Shown here piece by piece: positions 24,301 to 36,461 of a DNA stretch of 64,000 nucleotides. The DNA is taken from positions 434,001 to 498,000 of the forward strand of contig SAXG01000003.1 in the NCBI GenBank assembly GCA_012932865.1. Direction: 5' to 3'. The number at the start of each line of letters is the position of its first letter. The first letter of the stretch is position 1. The stretch comes from Amylostereum areolatum (lineage: Eukaryota; Basidiomycota; Agaricomycetes; Russulales; Stereaceae). Below the pieces are notes generated by a model, which was not told the origin of the DNA, searched no databases, and saw nothing but the letters and a program-made list of their open reading frames with translations. The position numbers and the translations under genes were made by a program.

Positions 24301-27300
24301 AGGATCACCCACGCTAATGAACATTATATTCAGAACGCAATCGAATCGCAGTACGTCTTTTCAACCAAGCCATGTCAATTCGCCCATCTCATAAGTTACA
24401 GGTTTACTAAGGGCATGATTGATGCTATGAACGCAGAAATTGCCCTCGGCACCGTGGCCAACGTCGGTGAAGCCGTCAGATGGCTGGGCTACACCTACCT
24501 TTTCGTCCGCATGCGGAAAAATCCGTTCTTCTATGGTCACTATGTTTCCATTATTCGTGCTAAGCTTAAGCTCACGCGTCACATCAAGGCATGTCTCGCG
24601 ACGAAGCATCAGATGACACTTCCCTCGCAAATAAACGAACTAAGCTTGTCACAGAAGCCGCTCGTCGTCTCGTTGAAGCGAGGATGATCAACTATGATGT
24701 TATCAGCGGAACTTTCACGATCACGGACCTAGGCAGACTTGCAGCCAAATATTACATTCGTCACACCTCCATTGAAATTTTCAACAGGGACTTTAGGCCT
24801 CAGATGACGGAAGCCGACGCCCTAGGGATGCTCAGCTTGAGTACTGAGGTTGGTCGGTTCGGCTCGCCATTCAAGTGTCAGAGCTAACAATCGACAGTTC
24901 GACCAAATAAAAATACGCGAATCCGAAGCTAAGGAGCTCAAACAGCTCATGGAGATGGCTCCCTGCGCGGTGAAGGTAACAATCTAATCTAACCAGGAAT
25001 TTGACGTGCGATAATAACATGCGAGTTTAGGGTGGGATGGACAATAGCTACGGCAAGGTCAACATCCTCCTTCAGGGATATATATCCCAAATACGAGTCG
25101 AAGACTTCGCACTCGTGTCCGATACTGCCTATGTTGCTCAAAACGGCGGCCGTATCGTCCGTGCCCTCCTCGAAATAGCCATCAGCCGTAAGTGGGCTAA
25201 CGCTAGCGCCGTGCTCATGGGCTTGAGCAAGGCTATCGAAAAGCGTCTCTGGCCTTACGACCAGCCTCTGAAGCAGTTTAGTCTCAAACAGGACATCTTT
25301 TACGGCCTCGAACGATGGGCCGACGATTATGCTGTTTCCGAGCTAGCAGAGATGTCGGCGGCGGACTTGGGCAAGCTTGTACATCTCAATGAACTCCACG
25401 GGAAGGCTCTCCTCGACGCTGCTAAACAGTTCCCGACGGTCCAGCTGTCGTACAAGCTCAGACCCCTTGGATCCGACGTGTTGAAGATCGCGGTCCGCGT
25501 CCAGCGGGCCTTTAATTGGAGCTCCAGACTGCATGGATCTGGGGAGCCATTCTGGTTATGGGTGGAAGACCACGAGGGCCTGACTATCCTCCAGCTCTCT
25601 CACCTCCTACTCAGACAGTCGACGGAGGATTTGGACGTATCCTTCATCATCGCTATTCCGAATGGAGCGCCGCCCCCTTCCGTGACAATTCGTTTCGTAT
25701 CGGACCGTTGGATGGGTGCAGAAGATGAGGTCGAAGTACCTCTAGATTCCCTTGCCATGCCTCCACCTCCACATAGTCATACACCACGATTGGATCTTCC
25801 GTTCCTCAATGCTTCCGCCGTTCGAGATCCGGTCCTGCAGGAACTTGTGTCTGCCCGATTTTTCAACCTCAGTGCAATACAAACGCAGGCATTTTGGAGC
25901 GTAGTGCATACATCATTGCATGCCCTTGTGTGTGCCCCAGTAGGTTCAGGAAAAACCGCGCTGGCTCAGCTTCTTATATGGTGAGCACGAGCATCGTGTT
26001 ATGAAAGCTTCCCGTGTTCACATTCTGGTAGGAAAACACTGTCGAAAGTAGCAGACCCTACATCTGTGTTGATTGTTGCACCACGCCGAAGCCTCCTGCA
26101 GGACATGCTCATCTCTATGCAAGGGATAGCTTCAGCATTAGGGTACTCAATACATTTCGCAATAGGAGCAGATATCTTTACCCCGCCTTCTAACAAAGTC
26201 ATTCGCCTTGTCACTCCTCCCCACCTCGTGGCGGCATTGACGCAGAGAAAGCTAGGGTTACCAATTCCACATTTAGGGCCTGGTTGTATGCGACAACCTG
26301 GAGCAACTGGATCCTCTGTACGAGCTCGGGGTGTCCCTTTTACGTCATGCTACGCAAATACAACCCACACGGTTCGTAGGCTTCGCCAGCTCCCTGAACG
26401 ATCCTACGGATGTAGCTGCTTGGTTGGATGTCGATTCATTTGCTCTTCATAGCTTCCGACCCACCGATCGGGACCAATCGCTAACCATAGCTGCGCATAC
26501 CTTCACCATTCCCCAATCTGCTGCGCTATTCAAAGCAATGGCCAGACCAGCACATGCAGCCATAGCCGCCGTACCAGGATGTTCCGCTATCGTCTTCGTT
26601 CCCTCGCGGGGACAGTGCCGCCCTATCGCCCTCGATCTCGTCACACATTGTACCCTTGAAACAGAGTCAGAAAATGGCTACCTTCCCTCCCACCTCTCCG
26701 CGGACTTCCTTGAACCGTATCTCCACAGGCTACAGGATCCCAGTCTTGCCGACTACATCGTGAAGGGCGTGGGCTTCTTCAACGAAGGCATCAGCAAGTC
26801 CGATCGGACGCTCATGTTGGAACTATACGCCGAAGATATCATACGGGTGATGCTCGTCCCCCGAGATGCATGCTGGACACTTCCTATTCGTGCCGCTGTC
26901 GTCGTGGTCATGGGCACTCAGTACATACACGTGCAAGGCGAGGGTTCGGAGCGTCACATCCGAGACTACCCCCTCGAGGACCTCATGCGTATGCAGGGGC
27001 GGGCAGTGCGCCACGGCGAGGCGGGTTATTTCCATCTGTTCTGCCAGTCGGAGGACAAGGACACGTATCTGCGCTTCCTCGAGGAAGGACTCCCCCTTGA
27101 GTCGAAGCTCATGGACTCGGAAGAGCTCCGGAAGTGGTACATTCACCAGCGGAAGAACGGGACGATCCGCAACAAACAGGAGGCCGTCCAAGCGCTGTCG
27201 TTTACCTTCCTGGCCCGAAGAATTGCACGCAACCCAATGTACTATGATGCACCAGGAGGGAGGGATGAGAGCTTGTCTCGCATCGTGGACAATTTGGAAG

Positions 27301-27317
27301 CATTGCTTTCAAGGTAG
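21393..27317 (+). CDS. SLH1: Slh1/ASCC3-like Ski2-type RNA helicase with degenerate second cassette
   Basis: Large nuclear/cytosolic helicase of the Brr2/ASCC3 group; Slh1 works in the ribosome quality control trigger complex that splits collided ribosomes. Cassette 1 is intact: walker A APTGAGKT (partly on a 14-base exon, 22745-22758), [58 protein letters not shown] and FGRAGRP. A Sec63 unit follows. Cassette 2 keeps APVGSGKT but has CDNLEQ in place of DEx[11 protein letters not shown] in place of GIGMHHAGL and GRAVRHG in place of GRAGRP. The stop at 27315-27317 removes the second Sec63 unit. One extra base near 26279 breaks the frame just before motif II. A 17-base exon sits at 21544-21560. 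Confidence 0.88.
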
Positions 27318-27408
27318 ACATTTGACGATACAAGGAGTACTTTACACAGCAATACACAGCGGGCGAGCCTTTCTCTATGGGATATTAGGCTCTTTGGGAA
27401 GGATTGTC

Positions 27409-29290
27409 TTAGATCACGAACTTCTTCAGGCCTTGCAAACGTTCTCCTGCCGCCTTCAGAGTGTCGAGGTCCTTGCAGAACGCAAATCGGGCAAAGCGTT
27501 CGCCGATGTGCGTATGCTCCTCGCAATAGAACTGCCCGCCCAGTCAGATAAAGTATGACGATAGAAGGAACGAGATGACGTACCTCGCTCACTGGGATGG
27601 AAGATACACCGACCTCCAAGGCGATGAACCAGCATGCCCTAGATGATGGCGATTGATCAGTATCGTCCTATGTTCAAAAGGGAGGGTGACGGACTTGAAA
27701 TCGCGGCCACGTCCCATGACGCTCTTCGGGAAGGGATAGTCCTCGGGGAACTTGACGTCGGAGATATCCTATAAGATTAGAAATGAGCTATAGCAGGCGA
27801 GAAAGCGCTAATCTGGGAAACGGACCAGCAGGGCGAAGTACGACCCCTCGGGAAGGGTGTATTTTAGCCCAAGTTTGTTGAAGGCTGACAACAGACACTC
27901 GCGACGCTCGGCGTACTCTTGAGTCTGTGTCTCGAAGAACTTACGCTCTTTCACTTGCTCGAGGCCGGCGGCTGCAGCTTCTTGCAACGGAGAGTTCGTG
28001 CAGAACACAATGCGAGTAGTGGCTGCCAATGTGGGTCTAATGATGGACTGAGGTCCAACCAACCAACCCACGCGCCATCCGGTAGCCGCGAACGATTCTG
28101 AAGGTTAATGGGATTGAGAAAGAAAGCGAGCACAGAAACGTGCCAACATACTTCCCGCTGACCCGACCGTCACCGTGCGGTCCCACATTCCAGGGAGAGT
28201 GGCGAAGCGAACATGTTCCTTGTTATCGTAAAGCAGGCAGTCATACTGCGGGATATGCTTGAGATAGTGTATACACGTATGCGCATTTACGCTTACCACT
28301 TCGTCCGACATGACCAGAAGGTTAAATTCTTCTGCCAGGACGGCGATTTTTTCGAGTTCAGTTCGAGTAAACACTTTTCCAACTGGATTGTGGGGCGTGT
28401 TGATGATAATCATTTTGGTACGCGGAGTAATTGCGGCCCTGCGGACGTCGGGTAAGGAGCCAAGCGTACACCTTTACAGGAAACCCATACCTCAGTTCGT
28501 CAAAGTCGATAGTCCAATCATTGCTGGTGGTCTTTTCTTGACTGTGCGGAGGGGGGTGAAGGGGGACATATACTGGTTTTCCACCATTGAAGGTAACCGA
28601 AGGCAGGTACTGGTCGAAGAATGGCTCGAAGAAGATGACCTCATCGTCGACCTCGAGGAAAGCGGTGAAGACCGAATACATTCCTGCAACAAGATTTAAA
28701 AGAGGGTTGTGTTTGCGAAGAAGAAATCATGGCCTGCCTTCGTTAGCACCACTCGTGACGAGGATCTCGGTTTCAATGTCGAGATCCCTGCCAAATTGAG
28801 GGTCGAAGTAATCCTTGAGAGCTTGACGAAGACGAGGACGACCCTTCGGATGGGAGTAGTGGTTTGGACTGACGGTATTGAGTGCCTCTGTCGCAGCTTC
28901 CGTGACCCACTTCGGAGGCGAAAAGTTCATGTAACCCTGGCCGAGGTTGATGCAGTCGGCAGGGAGGTTGGCGGCACTGGACCAACCACCTTGTTAAGTC
29001 TTTCTCAGAAGCGTGCAATTGAAAGGAATGGGGACGGACTTAAATATGGACCAGACATCTTCTGCGAGGGCCCTGCCTTCTTTAAGACGGGACGAGAAGG
29101 GGATCAGCGCAGATCTATCTTGAGGCTTGCCGTTGAGACCGTTGGCGTTGGCGGCCATGTTCACGGATGATCTGGAAAGCAACGGGCGGGAAGAAAGCGG
29201 GGAAGGGGCGACGTGTGATACTGTGCGCAATGCAGTCCGTAGCATAGAGCAAAGGAACCCCGGCGTCAGACTGACTACTGTTCGCAACAT
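27409..29290 (-). CDS. BNA3: Kynurenine--oxoglutarate aminotransferase (Bna3-type)
   Basis: PLP enzyme of aminotransferase class I that converts kynurenine to kynurenic acid, a side branch of tryptophan/NAD metabolism. Blocks: CINLGQGYMNFSPPKWVTEA, NHYSHPKGRPRLRQAL, ILVTSGANEG, INTPHNPVGKVF, MSDEVYDCLLYD, the PLP lysine site GSAGKSFAATGWRVGW (lysine codon split by an intron near 28096-28152) and RFAFCKDLDTL near the end. The first 44 residues are basic and Ser/Arg-rich, like a mitochondrial presequence. In-frame ATGs at codons 16 and 45 (29245 and 29158) offer shorter starts. The gene ends 92 bases from the convergent helicase gene. Confidence 0.92.
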
Positions 29291-29914
29291 TCGCCATGCT
29301 TAGGCAGCCTTCCGTCTTTCCCTCTGTCCGTGATCGCGGCGAAGCGGCTTCGGAATCGTCTCGGCCGACCCTTCCCCGCACTTTCCCACGATTTCTTTAT
29401 CCTTTCGTCGGCCACTTGACCTGCTTGTTTACCACCACACCGACATGCTCTCCTTCCGAACCAGGACCGCATTCTCACCGGTGCCTTCCCGTCACTCATA
29501 ATACGAGGACAAAGCTCGGACAAGATCTTATCTCCATCCCACCGACGTCCTCGACGACTGAACTGAATGCTACTTGCACGCTCCAACCCCCGCGTTCCTC
29601 GATTCTTCCTCCCGAGCATTACGAGATTTAACCCCAGTGCCGAACCTATTATGGGTGCCACGCACCTACACCACCCCTTGTATTTATATCTTCTAGGGGA
29701 GCCTTGATCTTCCGAAGTTGTTCGGATATTCTCCAAGTCGAATTTACACCGGTCTGGTGACGCCGGCAGCCCCGTACTTTGTGCTCGACGTCGTCGGAAT
29801 GACCGCAATGCCCAACGCTCGTATCTGTTTATGGACCGTTTAAAGGTATCGCGCTCTGGGTGAAATGCATTGCGCGCAACGCATAGCAAGTAGTACCCCC
29901 AACGGTCTCGACTC
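29291..29914. promoter_or_regulatory. Divergent promoter between the aminotransferase and ferric reductase genes
   Basis: This 624-base interval separates two outward-read genes. A 111-codon open stretch on the + strand (29296-29631) has no recognisable family and is probably non-coding. No TATA box, repeat or RNA gene stands out. Confidence 0.5.
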
Positions 29915-32229
29915 ATGGAATCTTTTCGTGACACGTCCTCCCATATCCGACGGGCGACATCCGCGGCAGATCGAGCATTGAAGGCACAACAGCAGAGGAA
30001 GTATGTCCGTCAGTTGTGGCTTTTTCTAGCTGCCGTCGTTGGTTTTTTGGCAGCCATCCGACTAGTTACTGCGTTATCGTCCGCTCGACGTCCTCGTTCA
30101 CTACCTCCTTCGCCATCATCACCGTCCGCCCCGCAGGACGATAAAGAGAAATCCTCGTCGCACTCTCTACGGCCCCCCTTAAATCGCGGAGTGTCATGGA
30201 GGCACCTTCCCCGCGCGTCCTTGACAGCCTTTAGAATCGTGGCCTTCCGACTTACCGTCTCCATTGGCTTTGGACCCATTGGCTCAGTATCCGAGCTGAC
30301 GTTTATCATCGGCTACATAGTCGCCATTTTCATCTGGCTGTTGGTCGACAGTAAGCACCTCGATGTCTCCTCCCACCTCTTCGTTGACCTACGTCAAAAA
30401 TCTCGTAGCTCGCGATCTCTACACCGCTTTCTGGGAAGATCGTGCAGCACACTTTGCCTCAAGCAATCTTTCTCTTGTTGTCGCTTTGGCAGGCAAGAAC
30501 AACCTTATATCATGTGGGTGCCTCTGCGTCTATATCTCGATTGATACTCACCTTCGTTCGTAGTCCTGACGGGAGTTGGCCATGAAAAGGTCGGCGATAA
30601 TGGCCATGACCTTGAGACTTTGCTTATGCTCGAGAACAGCTCAACGTTCTCCATCGCGCCGCTGCACGGACGTGTCTAAGTCTTCTGTGGATGCACGCTG
30701 CAGGACATGTGGCTTCAGGGTTTGTGTGTACATTGGAAAGGTCTCTATTCAAGCTAACATATACGCAGTCTTCCAGAGATATTCGATTTCCGTCATAGCT
30801 GGATGCGTTGGGGCGTGACAGGGCTCATTGCATTCACTCTGGCTACTGTTCTGTCCATTCGACCCATTCGACAGATGGCGTTCGAATTCTTCCTTGTGTC
30901 GCACATCATTTTAATCGCGTGGGTGTTTCATGGTCTACTGTACACCTCATATTACGGTCTGCTCACGGAGAGCATGGCAGCATCTTCCTGGTCGGCGGGG
31001 TTCTGCACACTCGCGAAGTGGGGTAAGCTGTTCTCAATTCATGTATTGTGTCCGTCTAATTCCATCCCCAGATTCGACGATTACATCTGGCCAGCTTTGG
31101 TCGTTTGGTCATCTGATCGCTTCCTCAGGCTTGGAAGGATATTGTGGAACAACAAGTTGTGGAAAGGCTCCTCGCAGAAATACTGTCAAGCATCCGTTGA
31201 GTCACTGTCGGAAGACACCATCCGTCTCCGACTTCAGCGAAGCTTCACATGGCGTCCGGGTCAACATGCATATATTACTCTCCCTACCGTTAGCGATATT
31301 CCAACCGAGGCCCATCCATTCACCATTTCCAGCATTCCCGGATCTGAGATCGAGGGCGACCATGCTATAGAGTTCCTCATCAGGGCAAGGGAGGGTTTTA
31401 CTGCTCGGCTTCGAGAGCACGCCGTGAAGATGGGTAGTTGTACTGTACCTGTCTTCGTAGACGGACCGTACGGGTGCCCTCCGGACTTGAGGTCCTTTAC
31501 AACGTGCATCTTACTTGCAGGTAGGTGCTCGAAACTAGACATGCAACCACTAGCTGACAGCTCTTTCTCTCAGGCGGTTCTGGGGTCTCGTATACCCTCC
31601 CCCTTTTGATGGAAACAGTTCGGTGCGTAAATTTTGCAGGGGAAGTCTGTTCTTTACTCACGGTCTTGTGCAGCGCGGCCAGTGTAGGAAAATCCGCAAC
31701 TCGTCGTGTGGTTTTCGTGTGGGCCGTGCGGGATGCAAGTCACCTAACATGGATATCAAATATTCTCGCCGACACTCTCGCCGCTGCACCCGCATCGTTG
31801 TCAATTGAACCACGGATATACGTCACATCTACCCATTTACCTGCCCTTCAGGACAGTGTCCCTTTGATCTATGGTCCCAGTGCTAGCTTATCTCGGGCCA
31901 TTGCCTCGAAACCATCCTCGAACCTGAGTCCAGATATCCAGCTTCCAAGCTACGGTGCACTTAGAATAATCCCCGGTCGACCAAACATTCGCGGGCTTTT
32001 ACAAGAGGAGATAGAGGCCTCTCCAGGACCCGTGTCTGTCGATGGTATGCCCTGTGTAGATCAATCCATCATACGACGACTGACGGACTTGATAGTGGCG
32101 GGTCCTTCCACCATTGCACAGTCTGTACGCAATGCACTCTGTCGTGATGCTGCTTCTCCTTTCGGTGTTCTGAAGGGGGCGCCCTCAGTGACGCTTCACG
32201 TGGAGACTTTCGGGATGGTGAAGACCTAA
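29915..32229 (+). CDS. Ferric-chelate reductase / NADPH oxidase-family transmembrane protein
   Basis: FRE-type flavocytochrome that moves electrons from NADPH through FAD and two hemes to ferric chelates at the cell surface. Residues about 28-50 are hydrophobic. Heme-binding histidine pairs sit in the helices around NVLHRAAARTCLSLLWMHAA and FEFFLVSHIILIAWVFHGLL. The FAD site is WRPGQHAYITLP followed by HPFTISSIPG. The NADPH site is LLAGGSGVSYTLPLL. The C-terminal NAD domain includes RRVVFVWAVRDASHLTW and ends in ETFGMVKT. Introns are short with clear GT..AG edges. The substrate metal (iron or copper) is inferred from the family. Confidence 0.88.
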
Positions 32230-32646
32230 AAGTCGAGGTCGAAGGTTGGTCGAGGCGCTAATAACCTCATTTCTGACATCATCCCGTTCCCGTCGCCTGT
32301 TTGGGGTGTGGGCAAGTCATAAATTTGAATGTGTATATCATCTTCCCGCTCTTGTCTCTCTAAATATATATGTGGCTGCTGTATCAGGCCTTTTCTTGTG
32401 TAAACGCGAATTCGGTGACCGTTGTGTTGTCCTTTGTGACTTGAACAGCCTATGCGCAAACATTGCATTATATGCTGTTCGAGGTTGGCCGCTAGCTGCC
32501 GTTGGACTTGGGGGGGCCACTGCCACGGTTCAGGCCTCGGGCTTAGTCATCGACGGGGCTTGTTCATTTTGTCCGACTTGCTCAGCGCTGCCACTCAAGC
32601 CTTTCTTCGGACTCGGACGTAGACGCGACTTTCGACGTACAAACTC
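32230..32646. other. Intergenic interval, no supported gene
   Basis: This 417-base stretch lies between two genes on the same strand. It should hold the reductase 3' flank and the promoter of the next gene. Open frames in it are short and unlike any family. Confidence 0.5.
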
Positions 32647-35600
32647 ATGGCTACACTCACCAATGGAACCCATCCCCTCGAGCTCCCAACAAAGTATGTC
32701 TGCGCTTCGTGTTCAATCTGTCGCGACTAACCAAGCCAATCGCCTGTTCTAGTGCCTCAAGTGCAGAGGTGAAACGAAGTCAACCTTTGGGCGACGCTGG
32801 CGACGAGGAAGAGGAGGAATTTGTGTACCCTGCCGTTGAAACCGAGGAAGAGGAGTTCCGTTATCCCGATATTGCCACGAATGAGGAGGCCAACTCCGTC
32901 GATACAACCACTCCGCAAGCTGGTCAATCCTCGAGGTCATCTGCTCTTCCCTCTCGGGACCCATCTCCGCCACCAGTTGTCAACACATCTTCTCTTTCCC
33001 CATCACCCCCTCAACAATCGACTCCTTCGCGCTCTCACCCATCACCCGCCCAGTTGGAATCCCTATATGCCGCTGCCTCCTCGGGAGACCTGTCACTCTT
33101 GCAACGTCTCGTTCGGACCATATCACAAACAGAAGAAATTGAACCATTTTCTCTTGCAAACGACGCGTCTACGCGGACAGGATTGACCGCGCTGCATGCT
33201 GCAGCGAGCAGAGGGCATCTGAGCGTGGTCAAATGGCGTGCGTAGTCTTATGCTGCTTCCAGAACGTTCTATTAACTGTTCTGCTAGTCGTTAATGACTG
33301 TGGTGCCATGCCCGATCTTGAGGATAAGGAGGGAGAGGTGCGTTTGTTGGGCTTCTTTTAGTTCCACGCAGGCGGACTTATCGTGTGCGCAGACCGCACT
33401 GCACAAGGCTGCACTGCAAGGACACATGAGCATCATCGAATATCTTCTTCCTGAGAAAGCCGATGTTCACGCGCGGGATGCAGACGGTTGGTCTGCTCTT
33501 CACAACGCCTGTTCCAAGGTAGATGGGTCTCGCTATCTTACATTTGCCGGTGCTCACATCTAATCAGGGATACCTTGATATCGTCCGATGGCTTTGCGAA
33601 CATGGAGGGGCAACTGCGGAGGTGGATGGCGCACCCGGAGTTGATGTTCGCAGTCAGGGTGGTTGGACACCGCTCAGTACGTCTTCTCACGTTCTTCTTC
33701 GATATGTCTAACTGTGCGCAGTGAATGCTGCCTCAAAGGGTCATCTGCCAATCGTGTTGTATCTTTTAACTAAGCAATCGGCCAATCCTCTGGTCCGAAA
33801 TAATTGGGGTGAAACGGCTTATGACGCTGCTGCTGCAGTTTTTGAAGTTTGGATCTGCGAGGTGAGTCAGTTAATTTTGCTATCTTACGGAGATTCACCG
33901 GTTTATATCCTTCAGGTTCTTTCAAGATTTGAAGCAGAGAAATGGCGCGGCACTACCGTCCCCTATGACCCCTTGGCCGTTCACACTACTGTTCCACTCT
34001 TACTATACGAAAACCAGCGTCTCGACATGCGGCTCAAGACTCTGGCTATGTCAGGAGGAAGGCCGAGGTTTACTGCCTCTGGGCTTGGTAAACACGGTCG
34101 GCGTCCTCCTTTTGAGTTGAAGCTCCCTATCACAGATGAGGAGACGAGCAAGAAAACCGTCGCTGCGTGGCGTAGCGACGTGCAACTTCCACTGAGAGAG
34201 GATCCCTTAAAGTTGCCAATTCCTGGTTCCAGAACACAGACCGCGCCTGAGGGTGCCGAGAGGAGCCATTTTTGGCTGTATGTCCATCAAAGAATGGCGG
34301 TGAATTGCATGCTCACAGATGTTTATTTCAGTTCCGATTGGACTTTGGATGTGACACACCCTGGCGTGGATGCCGAAACAGGATGGCAATATTCACAAAG
34401 CTTCGACGACCCAGATGAACAGTGGACGCCAGAACCACCTGCGCAATTGGAACGACTTCTTCACGGCACGTCTGTCGTTACGGGTTTTGGATCGCCCACT
34501 GTACCAGGATCTCGCTCTCGTTCTAATTCTCGCCACCTCCAATCATGGGTGCGACGACGACGCTGGGTGCGTGTCATGCGTCGAAGATTGGACATACCGC
34601 CTTTGCCGTTTTTAGGCCCTGACGGCGGTTTGTACCATTGGCTCTCCGACGGGACGATGGTCTCTTTCGAAGAAACCATCAATGATTTTGGAGATATGGA
34701 TGGCCAAGAGCTCGAGTCGATACCCAGTAACCCGTTAACTTCCGCTCAGGATTACATCGCGCGTGCCCGGTATTTGGCTGGCGAGCAGAACGATAGCGAT
34801 GAGATCACTGGATCAGCATAGCTCCGCTATTGAAGCACGCAGGGCTATTGCTAAGCTTGAACGTGCCACAACTGAGCTCAGACAAGGTGCTTTGAGTGAG
34901 CATATGTCTTTTCCCCCAACTCGCCACTTTCTCACCATGATGCCCCAGGTGATGATAACGTGGAGCGCAAAACTCAAGCCGAGGTCCTCCTTAATGCATA
35001 CAGCCGAGAACTCGAGCGTCGCAGACTTGCTGCTGGTGCGCAGGGGCTGCTTTTGCACAGTGACGGTACGATGGTCTTATTCTTCAAACGAAACTTGTGC
35101 TAATAATCAGCAGACCAAAGTGTCTTTGACGACGATGACGACGACGACGACGATGAATTTCACTATCCTGGCTCATCGCCTGTCGAAACAATGCGTGCGC
35201 CATCTGTTACCGGGAGGTCGTACACCACCGATTACTTTGGCCGCGGAGGAGGTTCTCGTGGCCCGACAGATCTTACGCCTCATCTTTCTCAAGCTCCTGA
35301 ATTCCGCGTCCCTACCCACGAAGCGCCACAAAAGGTTATCACTCCTATGTATACGCCCCCTACACCTCATGAAGTTCATGCACGATGGGAACGTGATCAC
35401 CATGTTCAAAACTGCCGGGATTGTCAACGGCGGTTCACGTTCTTGGTCCGAAGAGTAGGCACGATTTCCTAATGGTTAGATGTCTGAATGTTAACCTTTT
35501 CTCTCGCAGCATGTGAGCATTCTCTTGAACACCGAAAGGCCTATGATTAACATTGGTTACAGCACTGTCGTCGATGCGGTCGTATATTCTGCGATCGCTG

Positions 35601-36306
35601 TTCTTCGTACAGAACACTTTTGGATCCCTCTGACATTGTTCACGACCCTACCCTGCCGGAGACGTCCGCTTCAGCATCCTCTCAACGCGTTTGCCTGTCG
35701 TGCTATGAAGCAGTGACGGTCAACGTTCCACCTCGCTTCCAAGAGAATAGAGTTGCATCCATGGAAAGGATATTCATCGATCAGGGCAGACTTTCGATTC
35801 CTCGCGTGGCAAGACAGTCAAGCTCCCAGCTAAGCGACTTAAACGAGTGGGTCACAATCGTCCTTCCAAAGAGGCGATGCGGCTCAATATCGTCGCTCGT
35901 CACAGCTGTCCTGTTTGCAGTCGAAGCCTTGCCGAACTTGGTCCACCTCCGGAACAAGAGGCCCACGTTCGCTCTTGCTTAGAAGGTGGCACGGGCAAGT
36001 CGCCCCAGGTTGCCAAGTACCTTGTGTACAAGCTTCCGAGTGAGAGTGCTCTCATTGGCACGGAATGTGTGTTGCCTAGATTCTATTGTGAGATTCTTGC
36101 TTATTCGATTCTCTGGCAGGCGTCATCTGCCTGGAGGAGTTTGTGACGGGCTCCACAGTTGCGCGACTAAGCTGTCTCTGCAGTTTTCATAACGGTGTGA
36201 TTTTTCAGTTCCTTGATGCATATAATCATCTAACATCACGATAGCCTGTCTGTCATCCTGGCTACAACGAGGCAAGAGTTGTCCTGTGCACGCGCGCGAT
36301 CCTTGA
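32647..36306 (+). CDS. Ankyrin-DysF-FYVE-RING protein, Pib1-like E3 ligase
   Basis: Modelled as one gene. Order: acidic N-terminus with EEEFVYP and EEEFRYP; about four ankyrin repeats (TGLTALHAAASRGHLSVVKW through GWTPLMNAASKGHLPIVLYL); a dysferlin/peroxin-type DysF unit (DWTLDVTHPGVDAETGWQY, then WVRRRRWVRVMRRRLDIP); a coiled coil (AIEARRAIAKLERATTELRQ); a DDEFHYP copy; a FYVE finger (CRDCQRRF, then CRRCGRIFCDRC); a second CxxC unit (CPVCSRSLAELG); a C-terminal RING (CVICLEEFVTG, then CSFHNACLSSWL and CPVHARDP). FYVE implies PI3P-membrane binding, RING implies ubiquitin ligation. The apparent stop at 34819-34821 is inside a 52-base intron (34771-34822). Two separate genes remain possible. 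Confidence 0.75.
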
Positions 36307-36461
36307 AGGTGGCACATCTACGACGCTCTCGTCTACTGACAATCTTTACCCTTGCAATTTGAACGTGGAACGCGAACACCTCTGTCGGAGACAAGCAGTG
36401 GTACATATAGTACAAGCAGATGTGAGCCATTATAGTACACGATACAGTCTACCAATTACAT

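Noticed and set aside
29296..29631. 111-codon open frame between the aminotransferase and reductase
   Set aside because: No family resemblance and a composition like random promoter sequence.
34819..34821. Stop codon that would end an ankyrin-DysF gene
   Set aside because: It falls in a 52-base GT..AG intron; splicing it restores a continuous coiled coil and FYVE-RING frame. Two genes remain a lesser possibility.
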